Of a stretch of 64,000 nucleotides of DNA, positions 11,905-22,718 are shown piece after piece. This stretch comes from Tolypocladium sp. Sup5 PDA-1 (taxonomy: Eukaryota > Ascomycota > Sordariomycetes > Hypocreales > Ophiocordycipitaceae), in the NCBI GenBank assembly GCA_000750105.3, contig JPHH03000089.1, forward strand, positions 1 through 64,000. The letters are read 5' to 3'. Position 1 is the first letter of the stretch. Each line of letters begins with the position of its first letter. The position numbers and the translations under genes are program-made. Below the pieces are notes generated by a model that saw only the letters and a program-made list of their open reading frames with translations, made no database searches and was not told the origin of the DNA.

Positions 11905-13557
11905 TCAGTCCTCCCTGTGGACGTGCGTGCGGCTCGTCTGCCGCGACAGCATGGGGCTGCTGGGCCGGCTGGTTGTCATGGCCAGCCCCCTCGCGTCAAA
12001 GGGATCCAAGTTAAGGCGGGCCGGGTCCGTCGTGCGCGGCGTAGAGAGGGGCGTGAGGAGGGGCACGATGGTGGGCTTCTCGAAGCTGGCGATTCGCACG
12101 GGGGGCGGGCGGTGGAGGTTGCGCTCGGGGACGCTGTAGAGGTACGTGGCCAGGAGGACGAGCGACGTGCCGATGAGGAACTGCACAAAGGCGTCAGTAA
12201 GTAATCACACCTCCATGGCGCAGGGCAAGGAGTCCTACCGTCATGGTCACCGTAAACTCGAACATCCACATGCTGACCACAAAACTGATGACGATGCTGA
12301 TGCTCGTCGCAAAGTTCTTGACGATATTATCCGCGTCGCGGATGACCAGGCTGGCAATCAGCCCACCCGCGGCCTGCAGCACAATGGCCGCCCAGACGAT
12401 CCAGTTGTAGCCCTCGAAGAAGCCGTGCTCGCGGATGCCCTTGCCGTCCTGCCACACGACGCCGCCGAAGAAGGCGGCGATGAGCGAGTAGAAGCTGAGC
12501 TGGATGTTGCGGACCCAGACGCTCGCCTGTGAGGGGCTCTCCTTGAGGAGTTTCTCAAAGTACACGCCCGCCAGGCCCGAGACGACGGCGGCGACGACGG
12601 CGGCTGTCACGCCAACCGAGTAATTCATGAGGGGATCCGGAGGGGGCAGGTCGTTGGCGATGCCCTCGTACGTGGCGGAGCGCCTCGTCAGGTGGGAGTC
12701 GGGGGTGGAGAGATCGGCCGACGCCGCCTGGCCGAGCTCGTGCTTGGACCGGGGGAAGTAGTGGTCGGGGATGCCGTGGAGCAGGAGGGAGTTGACGGCC
12801 GTCGCGGACGAGGGGAGGGAAACGATGGAGACGCCGAAGGTGAGGACGATGAGGGATATCCAGCGCTTGAGGCCGAGCTGCCGCCGGAGGAGGACGACAC
12901 TGAAGATGGCGGTCGTGAGGATCTGTCACGCGCACCAAGGTCAGTGCATGAGCCCATAACAGGGCATCAGCGTGTCCCAGCTTACCTTGACCTGATACAG
13001 CACCTGAAAATGGACCGGATCCAGCTCCCCGAGAGCCGTGTACTGCAGCAGGTTCTGCAACGTATAAAACGCCGCCGGCAGCGCGAGCTTCCACCCGTCG
13101 CCGGCGAAGACGGCGTTGTATATCTGCTCAAACAGCGTCGTGGCGGGCGTGCTGGGCGCCAGCGTCTTGGACGTCTCGTAGATGGCCAGGGTCAGCGCGA
13201 CGGCGAGCTTGATGACCTCGTTGAGGAGGACGGCCGTCGAGGTGAAGTAGCGGTGGTCGCCCGAGGGGGGCATCATGCGCGAGTAGTGCATGATCTGGAC
13301 AAGGTCAGTCACATATGTACACCGTCGGGTTCGAGAATAGGCATGCGAGCGCACCAGTATGAGGGCCGAGTTTTGGAACGTCAGCTGGATAGGGGAACGT
13401 CAGGTCAGCACTGCACCATCCCTCGGCGGGCACGCGAGCGCGCCAACCCCCTCGCATAGCAGAGAAGCCGTACTGTGATAAAGGACAGGTTCCTCCCGAA
13501 GCTGCCTCCTCTGGCCGCACCACCACGCCTCCGCGCAGTCGTCTCGAGTATCGCCAT
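11905..13557 (-). CDS. Golgi nucleotide-sugar transporter (UDP-galactose/UDP-GlcNAc type)
   Basis: Member of the SLC35A-type nucleotide-sugar transporter family, which exchanges UDP-sugar for UMP across Golgi or ER membranes. Five exons: 13557-13474, 13384-13355, 13294-12986, 12922-12239 and 12180-11905; they sum to 1383 nt (460 aa) in phase. Family hallmarks are the LTFQNSALIL first helix joined to MHYSR, YFTSTAVLLNEVIKL, the YTLQNLLQY helix, FQVLYQVK, and a later GLAGVYFEKLLK segment. A Ser/Pro-rich loop near LLLHGIPDHYFP and a long Pro/Thr/Arg tail extend it beyond the usual 330-400 aa. Exon 2 is only 30 nt. The leader just before the ATG is a GAC-rich repeat. The exact sugar cannot be decided from sequence. 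Confidence 0.9.
12003..12105. repeat. Parent copy of the 103-bp repeat at the window start
   Basis: This segment lies within the last exon of the nucleotide-sugar transporter and matches bases 1-103 with one substitution. The match stops at 12106, where this copy reads c and the other continues as a G run. Confidence 0.9.
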
Positions 13558-13597
13558 TGTCGTCGTCGTCGTCGTTTGTCGTCGTTTGTCGTCGTTG
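13558..13597. repeat. GTC/GAC trinucleotide tract in the transporter leader
   Basis: On the minus strand a GAC-rich run, interrupted twice by AAAC, abuts the ATG of the nucleotide-sugar transporter and so lies in its 5' leader or core promoter. Length variation here could occur without touching the protein. Confidence 0.8.
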
Positions 13598-15159
13598 CAC
13601 GCTGTGATGCGAACCCCGTGCGATCGAGCGGCGGCAACGACAGGTTTTAACAGCCCCGATCGATCGTCGCGCGCTGTGGGCACAGATGACAAGACGCTGA
13701 CGTGTATAGTCCGCAAAGCAAAGCAGCGTTGGGCACCAAGAGCGCAATCGTCCTTTGACGGGGCTCTCTCTCTCTCCCCTGAGCTTGCTCGGCTTGGCGA
13801 TGGATGCGCAGCCGGGATCGGGATCGGGATCGGTAGCCGAGTCGAAGCAAAATACCCGTCACGCTGTTGCTCAGCCCAATCGAAGTCCCAAGCCCAGCTG
13901 TAAAACAAGGTACAAAACAAATCACACACAGAGACCAGATGCCAAGAGTTCGGGTACGTCGTAGAAGAACAAACAAAAAACAACGGAGGTAAGAAAATAT
14001 GACGCTGGGAGGCAGTGCGTGGTGGAAGCAGCTGGGCAAGGGAGCCTGGCTGAGCTGAGCTGAGGTTGCTGCAAAGCTCGGGCGCTCCACTGCTTGGTCG
14101 GGGGCTTGGGGGGTTAGTGACGGTGTGTGCCCCCTGTCAGAGACCCCTGGCTTTGGGGGATCGCCTAGGTAGGTAGGCCTTGCACGGCAGGTTTCGTCGC
14201 CTGGCCTCCCCGGAATGAGGCCCCAGCTAGCGGCACTCGTCGGAGCCAAGATTGGACCCCGGGTCTGGCCTGTCCCCAGGGAGTGGCCGTCAATCAGCCG
14301 AAGCAACATCGTCATCGCCATCAACCAACTCGCTTCCAGGTTCTCTGGCCGTGTTCCGTATTACAGGTGCTGTATCGACAGTTTGGGCTGGCAGGTACCT
14401 AGGTACTTAGGTACGCGTTGTGGCTTTTACAGCAAGTACACCGCCGCCATCTGACAATGATCGTCGCATCCTGCCGCGACACCTCTCCTCTCTGGATCTA
14501 CCACGCCAGGACATCGGTCGCAAGTGTGTATCAAGCCCAGCTCTGCAACACCTCCCATCTGCAACACCTCCCGTCTTGCCACCTCCCATCTGCCACCCCA
14601 GCCGGAGATCTCTCGACAACTGCCGCCGCTCTCCGACGACCGCTCCTCTCAGCTCCCTACCTTATGAAATTCTGCATTCTCCACCCGCCCCGTGCCGTTC
14701 CATCCATCGTCGTCCGTAGACGGACCAGCCAATGGGCTGCGCTCCGTGCTCTGTCCCTCTGCCCATGCGCCACCGAAACGTGGCTGTCCAGGCCTGTCGT
14801 CGCTATTAATTTAAACTGACGTACGGCCAAGCAAGCCTCACGATAGCGGCTCGTCTGTACGGATACAGCGCTGCCCTGTATAAAAGTTCACCCATCCCGA
14901 CAATGGAAGCAACTACAACAGGCAAGCAACAAACAGCAAACAGCGTGCAAAAAATGAACCTCTATTTTTGACCCCGTCTATCCCTGTCGGCGGCGCAGTA
15001 AATCTAGGCCAGCCCAAGATCCAGATCTCAATCCATCCATGCCCATGATGCATCAATCCGCCCCCGTCCGTCTTTCTCCAGACTCCAGCGCCTCCCTGTC
15101 CAGCTCGTTGATTCCGCCCGTCCACTGACCCCAGAATCCGACATTAGCATCCCGTCCGC
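13598..15159. other. Intergenic region with CCTAGG palindromes
   Basis: It contains the upstream region of the nucleotide-sugar transporter and the 3' flank of the GT15 gene. A GGGATC repeat lies near 13814-13832. Palindromic TACCTAGGTA-like elements cluster at about 14163-14178 and 14394-14414. Open frames such as 14418-14819 plus have no recognisable product. Confidence 0.5.
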
Positions 15160-16702
15160 TCAACCGACTGCAACAGGCTTCAGGTTCGACAGGCCAAAGA
15201 CAAAGTTCCTGTCGTCGATGACCGTGTTCCCGGATATGAGGCTGGGGATGCCACCTTGTCTCTTAAAGTCGCGCGAGAGCAGCTCCCACCAGGCAAGCAT
15301 CTCGGCCATGGCCTCGCTCAGCTGCTGGGGTCCTGGCTCCTGGGTCTTCTTGGAGGTTTCCATGGCAAGCATGCCGGCGTGAAAGTCTCTAGCGATACGA
15401 ACGAGTTTTAGCTGTGGCTTCGGCGTCGAGTCTGGCGGGCTCGGTCGTCCCCTGGCGTACCCATTCTCGGCTCGCTTTCGAAAGTGAAGGACGCTCTTCT
15501 GGGGCAAGAACATGCTGGCGCTGAGCGTCGGCGTCGACATGGCTCGCGGTCCACGGTAGTAGAAGTCGCCGGCCTTGTCCAGGTGCTCAAACAGGGCCTG
15601 GTGACTCTGACTACGGAAGAATGCCAAAGATCCGATTTCAAATTGGGGCGAGAGACTACTCTTGAAGATGCCCCCCAGCCAGGACGCAAACGCCTCTGCC
15701 GGAGAGATCACCTCGTCTTCATCTTCACCTCCAGTTTCGTTTTGCACTCCAGCGGCTGCGGAACTGCCAGTCATGCCTCGACCACCCGCGGAGACGATGC
15801 GTCTCGCCGGCTCCAGCACGTGCTCCTCTGCCGTTTCGTCCCCTCCTTCAAGGCCGGAGTCATCAGCAGTGACAAGGCCTTCGCCCGACGAGCCCATCAA
15901 CCACGAGATATCCGCTTCTGCGTGCAGCAGCTCCGGGTTCTTGTCGATGAACCCCTTCACGTGCTGTGAGAGGGCGTGGATGTGGGCTTCGTCGACGGCG
16001 GCCTTGTTCGAGCCGTACGCAATGCCGTAGTCTCGCATGACACGGAAGACGTCAAAGTCGATATCATGGGTAAACTGCGTCTGTTTGATCAAGAAGCGTT
16101 AGCCCCCTTGGTAACAAGCTTGGGGAGCAAGCAGGTGCTCGTAGGGCAAAGCTTACGCCTGGCTCAATTCTCCAGAACCAGTCGTAGTCTTTCAACCTGT
16201 TCTCGCGCGCAAAGGGGCCGGATTTCCAACGGTGAATCTGACGAAGAAGCGGCACTGCCTCGTCCGAGCCGTACCCGACGACGTCTGCCTCTACTCCATG
16301 GGCATCGTCCGTCTGCTGGACTTGCAGAGGGGAATCGCGAGCCCACTCGGGCACGTTCCAGTTGGTGTCACGAACGACCTCGTAGATGCAGGTCGCGTTC
16401 GTGGCATTCGAAGTCAGGCGCCGAAACTTGTCGCTCAGGGGCTTGGTGCTATAGAAGACCCAGTCGTAGCGGTACCTCGAGTTGAAGGTGTCTTCAAGCT
16501 GGTGGATCGAGGAGAGGATCGGGCGCAGGTCGTTCTCGTGGGCCAGAGACACGAGGACTGCGCGAGGAGCGTGATCAGTGGAAACTTCCGACACGGCGAG
16601 GCTGCTGACGAACGGCAACAGGTGAAGCCAGAGGGCGGCGCAGGCCAAGGCAACGAGCCGGACGCTGAACGGAAAGGCGCGGTCTCGGTCTCGGCTCGTC
16701 AT
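15160..16702 (-). CDS. GT15 alpha-1,2-mannosyltransferase (Kre2/Mnt1 family)
   Basis: Golgi type II membrane glycosyltransferase that adds alpha-1,2-mannose from GDP-mannose to O- and N-glycans. Two exons, 16702-16157 and 16080-15160 (488 aa); the intron falls between EPG and TQFTHD. An N-terminal hydrophobic segment (LVALACAALWLHLLPFV) is the signal anchor. Family motifs are YDWFWRIEPG and QFTHDIDFDVF with MRD (metal/GDP-mannose region), FEIGSLAFFRS with its conserved Glu (catalytic region), and FYYRG. Between the last two blocks is a low-complexity acidic insert of about 90 residues (residues near 240-330) that canonical members lack, so this is a divergent family member. It sits near GDP-mannose and UDP-sugar transport genes, consistent with a glycosylation neighbourhood. 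Confidence 0.9.
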
Positions 16703-17925
16703 TCTGAGGCTTGCTGGGTCACGAGATCAAGGGCGCGGGACCTCGGGTGACGCGACCAGGGGCAAACAAGGAGAAAGGAACGACGACGAAGCAAAGGTAA
16801 AGGCGAAGTTAAGCGAGAAGGAAGAGGAGGTTGACGTAAATCAACGGGAGATTGGAAGAAAGGAGTGACTGGAGGGCAAAACGACAAGCTGCTCTGAAGA
16901 TGCTGCTCTCAAGGGCCGAGTAGATGTCGAAAGGTCTGGGTGAGAAGAAGAGAGAAGAAGAGGAGGGGAGAAGAGGAGAGAACAGCAGAGGTGCCTCGGT
17001 GCCTGGTGCAGAGAACAGGTCCAGTGTGAACGGCAGCTGCGAGGAGAGCCCTAACCGGTACTGCCAGCTGCCAGTTGCCCGGGCACTCACTGAGACGTGC
17101 AGTCCACCGCTCTGTTCAGCCGCTTGCAGTGGCGTACTTGAATGCCCATGGCAACTTGAACAGATGAAATGGCCTCTGGTGGACGCACTCATCGCAGTTG
17201 GCGCTCCATGGGCCAGTGTCGTTGCTACGGGGGCTGTCGTGACAACCCTGCCTTCCTTCAACGGCAGGCAATGTGACAATAACCCAGTCAAGCGAATCAG
17301 CAGGTCTATATCTACCATTTGGAAGGCTTTTATCACTCTGTTCAATCGACGTGCTCTCAATTCGCGGTCAATGGTTCACGGCCCGTACCTAGGTAGTGAC
17401 AGCGTGGGGGCTTTGGGGGGCTTTGGGGGGCCTCGGGAGCATCACCTCTGGACATTGACACCGCAGGTACAGTACGAAGCAAGTACAGGCATTGCATGAA
17501 CCATTGGCGTCGTCAGCAGAGCATCCCGAGGAGCCACGCCTCGCATCAACGCTTCTTCCACTTGCCCCTTTTCAGAGGTGACCTCATCGGCCGCGTCAAC
17601 ATCAGCACACTTCACAAAGAAAGAATAAACGGCAATATCGCTCGTAAAGTACGGCTCTCATTCCATACGACCCCGCTCTCACCACGATACAGTTGCCTCC
17701 TCAAGGTTCCCAACCCGAATCGCAAACCCCGACACCAGAGTTGCTGGCCTCAGCAACCAACACCAATCCCAAACGCCAGACGGCCCCGACCGCAGGCCAC
17801 AAACAAGTTTCTCCGCCCACGCCTTTCTCGTCTAAATACAATGTACAGGCACGGCACGCTTTGCCGCCAAAGAAGTTACCGGGAACAAACGAGAGCAAGG
17901 AGGGAGCGCAGCGGAAGTCGCAATT
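16703..17925. other. Intergenic region, no gene recognised
   Basis: It holds the GT15 promoter and the 3' flank of HIR1. A 10-bp CTTTGGGGGG unit is tandemly doubled at 17411-17430 and a TACCTAGGTA palindrome lies at about 17387-17396. Frames at 16924-17499 and 17496-18050 (plus) give no known product; the second runs into HIR1 antisense. Confidence 0.5.
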
Positions 17926-20900
17926 TTATGCCTCCACGTCCATGGACTCGACGTCGACAGATCCGTCGTCGAAGCTCAGGTCGAGCACCCTGGCGTACTG
18001 CGAGGTCAGTCGCTGCAATTCGCGGTATTTGCCTATGCAACCGTAGTTAGCCGAGTTTCTCAATCTGGGACAAGCCGAGCGTCAACGTACCGAGAATCAG
18101 AACCACGCCCTTGAGCAGCTCCTTGCGGTCCCATCCACAAATCTCATCCCCTTTGCTGTACCAACCCCGGCCGCTGCCGCCGTCACTTATCGTATCCTGG
18201 AGAATCCCGCCCATCAAGCTGTTCAGCAGCTCCTCCACCTTGGTCCTGGCGCCCTCTGCGCCAAGTCGCTTCGCGTACATGAACAGGTACAGCCGGAACT
18301 CTTCCCTCGCCCCGAGTTGCATTGCGCCCGCGATCCGGTTTTCCAAGTGCGCGATGCTGATGGTGCTTTCAAGGTCCTCGGCCTCCTTTCGTTGGATGAC
18401 CGTCTTGATGATGCGCTGAAGCGCGTAGGCACGGCCCTTGAGCAGGAACTCGTTGGTGGTGTGGCGTTCCAGGAACGGGATGATGCCCGACGACACTGTT
18501 GCGCCAGAGGAAGTCTTGTCCTTGCCGTCCGCGGGGCCGACGGCCGTAGACTGCAGCGCAGAGATGGACGAGTCGTTGGAGTTCCAGTACTGAGAGCCCA
18601 CAGCCCACCAAGCTTCACTCAGTCGCTGCCAAGTGAACATCTCCCGAGCGTAGTAGAAGCCGTCGCCGTTGGTCAGGGTCACGACAATGTGTCCAGTCGA
18701 GTTGAGGTGCGCAGACGTCACACCAGGCCCTGATGCAACAGAATGTTGGTTGAATGACGTGGTGGCAATGTCCAGTATTGGGCCGAGCGAGACTGGCGGG
18801 TGAGGAGAGGACTGTGTCCTCAAATCCCAAACGTGAACCAATCCCACCGCCGTGATACATAGCAACCAGTGATCACGGCATTCGAGAATGACCGGCTGAG
18901 ACTCCAGGATCATGGGGTTGAGCAGACGCCTGCCAGCCGGGCTCCAGACGTGTATGGAGCCGTCCTCGCACGCCACAGCCCAAAAGTTCTTGTTGGCGGT
19001 TATCAGAATGATTGCTCTAGGCAGGAATTCGTGCCATACAAGAGCTCCTCTCTTGGTGACCAAAACATGCGAAGGGTCTCGTGGATTGGCGTCGTTTTTC
19101 GCCTCCATAATAACGTTCTCTGGCGCTTTCGAGGCATCGTCGAGGGAGCTCTCTGCCTGGAGGATACCTCGCTCGAGGGGCCTCAGGATATGTGATCTGA
19201 TCTTCGGGACTGCGAGTCGGACTTGCGCAAAGGATATCGAAGGGTTGAGTACGGCGGGCCGGAGGAACTCGGGGGTCGGGACGACTCCGTTCTGCACGGG
19301 GGTGAGTGCCGCAGGCTCGATACCATCGGGGCCGTTAGTCAAGATGGGTAGCGGGCCGGTCGCTGGACGTTTGGAGACCGGCTCCTCCTCATCCTCGGCT
19401 TCCCCTAGAGCAGACTTCCGCTTGTTACCCAACAACATGGAAGCGATGCCTCCCTTTGGCAGCCCATCAAAGGGTTTCGTCAGATCCAGTATCGTCTGGG
19501 GGGCGTCGTTTTGCGTTGCCTTGGTAGTTGTCGAGCCCACGAGCTGTGTCTGAGGTAACGACGACTGCCCAGTTCCCGACGACGATACGAGAAGCGGCGC
19601 AACTCGCTTCTTGCCGTCCTTTCCAACTGTTACCCGAGATTTGAGCTCCTTGACACGCTCAGCAGCCTTGTCCGAGCTCTCCTCGGCCGGCTTCTCTGCT
19701 TCTTCCGCGTCGCCGTTTGTTGTGGCGGGAGGCTTGGCTGATGGCGTGCCAGATTTGGTGCCGTTCGTTGCCGGCGTAGACTCCTTTGTGTCTGACTGGA
19801 AGTCGCCCATCAGGGCGCCCATCCTTGACTCGACCGCCCTCGACTCTCCCGCCTTGCTGGTTGTCTCCAGTATCAAGCTGTCGACATCCTCGGCAATGCC
19901 CATCCCCTTTCTGGACGCGCCGTATTTCTGCAGCGCCTTTGCGTTCTCCTCGGTCTGGGCAACCCAGCCCAGCTCCCCCTCGTCGAACTTTGCCACGACG
20001 ATGCCACCGTCCAAGCTGGAGGCGAAGAGAGTTTGGCCGTCGGGGGTCCAGGCCAGGTCCGATATCGACTTGCCAGTCAGGTCTTGCAAAATGACAACGG
20101 GACGCGACGTGTTGGTGTTCCAGATGCTGAGGGTCTTGTCCTGGCCGGCGGAGGCGATGACAGTCACCAGCTGTCCCCCCCCATGGCCATTCGCAGTCCC
20201 GTTCTGCTCTGGCTTGACCGTGTGGAACAGCCTCGGCGAGAACATGCAGACCTCTGTCGGGGCCTCGTGTCCGATCAGGTTAATCTCGGAGTCCCACCGG
20301 GTGCGCTCGATGATGGCCACGGAGCTGACGGGCCCGTTGACCGCGTTCGCAGCGGCGATGTGGTTTCCGTCGGGCGACCAGGAGCACCGTCGAAAGTACG
20401 TCGTGAGGGGCGAGCTCTTGAACGGCGAGCTGATTGTCGTCTCGAGCACAAAGTTGTTGATCATGTCGTGCTGTGTCGCATTCGGGGCCGGGGGCGTGAA
20501 TCGAAAGATCTTGATGGTGCGGTCGTCACTCGCCGTCGCGAAGAACTTGTTGGCCGGGTCAAAGGTGATGCCCTTGACGTGGCTCTGGTGCGCAGGGATG
20601 GCCTTGAGCTTCTCGAACGTGTGGCCCGACCAGACGACGACCTTGGAGTCGAGCCCGACGGACACGAGCAGGGACGAGTCGTACGACCAGGCCAGGTCCT
20701 GGACGTCGTTTTCGTGGCCGATCAGGCGCTTGTACGTCTTCCAGTTCTCGACAGGGGGCGGCTCGTTGGTGCCAAAGGTGGCCGCGGGCGGGCCCTTGTC
20801 GAGGTGGTAGACGCAGATGAGCTTGTCGTCGGCGCCGCTGGCGAGGTAGCGGCCATTGGGGGAGAAGCGCACGGAGTGGATGGTACCCAGGTGATGGCTC

Positions 20901-21097
20901 ATGTGGCACAGCTGCCGCGGCTTCGAGTAGTTGGCGTCGTTTGCGCTGTAGATGGCCTCGGTCGACCAGATGCGCACATGGCCGTCACCGCCCGCCGTCG
21001 CGAGGCGCTTCCCATCCGGCGAGACGTGGCAGCTGTAGACCTCGAAGTCCTTTTGCTCGCCGCTGTGGCTCAGCCACGAGGGCTTGATGATGTGCAT
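17926..21097 (-). CDS. hir1: Histone transcription regulator HIR1 (HIRA family)
   Basis: Subunit of the HIR/HIRA complex that deposits H3-H4 independently of replication and represses histone genes; nuclear. Two exons, 21097-18091 and 18032-17926 (1037 aa). The start MHIIKPSWLSHSG is the conserved HIRA N-terminus; the frame stays open about 100 codons further upstream but lacks conservation. Residues 1-380 form the WD40 propeller (repeats near VSPDGKRLATAGGDGHV, RFSPNGRYLASGADDKL and TFDPANKFFATASDDRT). A disordered middle holds the short B-domain region and a nuclear-type basic patch. The C-terminal Hira domain runs from the ESSLDDA region to the end. The last exon supplies GKYRELQRLTSQYA, the family's usual C-terminal helix. 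Confidence 0.96.
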
Positions 21098-22718
21098 GCT
21101 GGAGGCTGTGGCCTCATGGGCTTGGGGGGGCTGGCGATGATGGCTGACGATGCGTGCTGATGATGCGCAGCGAGGCCTCTCGTTTTCGGTTGACGATGAC
21201 AGGCAGGGTAGACAGACGCGATGGCGCGCCGCGCTGTCTCGAACTCCACTGCTTTTCGCTGCTGCAATGCGTTCCAGGTTGCATGGGTGGTTGATTGCTG
21301 TCTTGTTGGGCGTTTGAGAGCTCCTTCGGGATGTCCTGATTGGCTTTCCGGAACAACTTCGGCGCGCTCTCCCCCTGAGGCAGCATCGTCGTCTTGGTGC
21401 TGCTAACAAGACCTTGACGACGCAACATGGTCTCTCAGCACCACCGTCCTACAATGCCAGGTACCCTGGTCTCGACTTGGTCTCTGTTCCACATCTTCAC
21501 TGCTGCCACCGATAGATGTTCTCTGCCATGAGGCTCTCTCGGCAGTCGATTCACAGTCACGGCGGTCCAAAGACCCCATGTGGCACTCCTGGAGTCCCGC
21601 CAACAAGTCACCTTGTGCCACAGTGACACACGGGAACGCAATATCATCAGCCATGTTGCCCTAGATACGCTGGTGTATAAGAGGCTTACACGATCGATGT
21701 GTCGACCCAATGATTGTACGAGGCCATGTCACTCTCCCTGAGCAATTCACAAACACGGCAGATGCCACGACCCAGCCTTGTCTGCCGTCCTCGCATCCAA
21801 CAATTGGCCAAGGCGAATCGACACCTTGCGTCATTCACCGGGACCTCTGGTTTGCGAAATCCAACGGCATTGGTCTCAAATCCCGGCGTCGTGGGCAGTG
21901 GGCACAGTGGCTTCTTGGCGATGGTACACCAACCACATTCACACCAGCCTTGCTGGGAGTGAGTGTGGCCCGTTGCCAGACCCAGCCTTGTTGACGGATC
22001 ATCCGAACAGCACCATAGCAGCTTGTTTGTGCAGGTTTCCCTTTATCCCCTTGCTGCTGTGTCGGATTGTGCCTCGCTGCACAGCCCCGTCTTTGACGCA
22101 CCCTCTTGCTTCTGAGATTCCCATGTCAAAGACGGCGAGGATGGGCTCTCAGACACGATGCTTTGTTGAACCTACAATTTCTTGCAGGTATCTATGTTGC
22201 CGACCTCTGTTTGCAATTCACCATGCATTTCCTTTGCTGCAGCCGCTTCAAAGAGTCTCGTAGTGCGCAGTCCGGCCCAGCCGCCGTTCTTCGAGTTGAA
22301 GACCGCCATGGTACAAAAGTACGCAGCATTGGCCCTTTGAGCAAACATGGCAGTGCCGGTCAACTGCTGAGTCCGTGTACGACTCTCGTGGCCGTTACAC
22401 ATGACAAAGTCGAAGTGCGGCATTCACAGCATGCCCTGTTCAGCGTTTGCGTCCATCCGTCCTTTGTCGGTCGTACATGGGATCGTAGAACAGCATTCTC
22501 GCGTATTTTTCAATCTCATGTTTGTTTCTGCATCACTGCAACTGTGTGAATATGTTATAAGATGCTGCCCTGGCGCGTTGTTGCCGCTCTTATGTCCGTT
22601 AGCCAGTCTGTTGCAAGCTTCTGGCGTTTCCACACCCCTTTTGCTACCGACTCGTCAACGAGCAAGTAACTCTGCAGCAGCTTTTCCGTAATACTCGGTC
22701 TGTCCAAACACCGGAACA
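21098..22718. promoter_or_regulatory. Divergent promoter region, HIR1 / amidoligase
   Basis: The region spans 1.6 kb between two divergent starts. It is moderately AT-rich near 22380-22700. Frames on both strands (for example 21778-22263 and 22106-22549 plus) have no recognisable products. No particular site is claimed. Confidence 0.45.

Noticed and set aside
13300..13345. A GGGTTCGAGA string resembling a tRNA T-arm
   Set aside because: It lies in a short intron of the nucleotide-sugar transporter and has no accompanying anticodon or acceptor stems.
19611..21160. Long plus-strand frames antisense to HIR1 and the long antisense frame in eIF3c (34203-35567)
   Set aside because: Both lie fully within well-conserved genes on the opposite strand and give no recognisable protein.
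21098..21409. In-frame N-terminal extension of HIR1
   Set aside because: The extension is unlike any HIRA N-terminus, and MHIIKPSWL at 21097 is the conserved family start.
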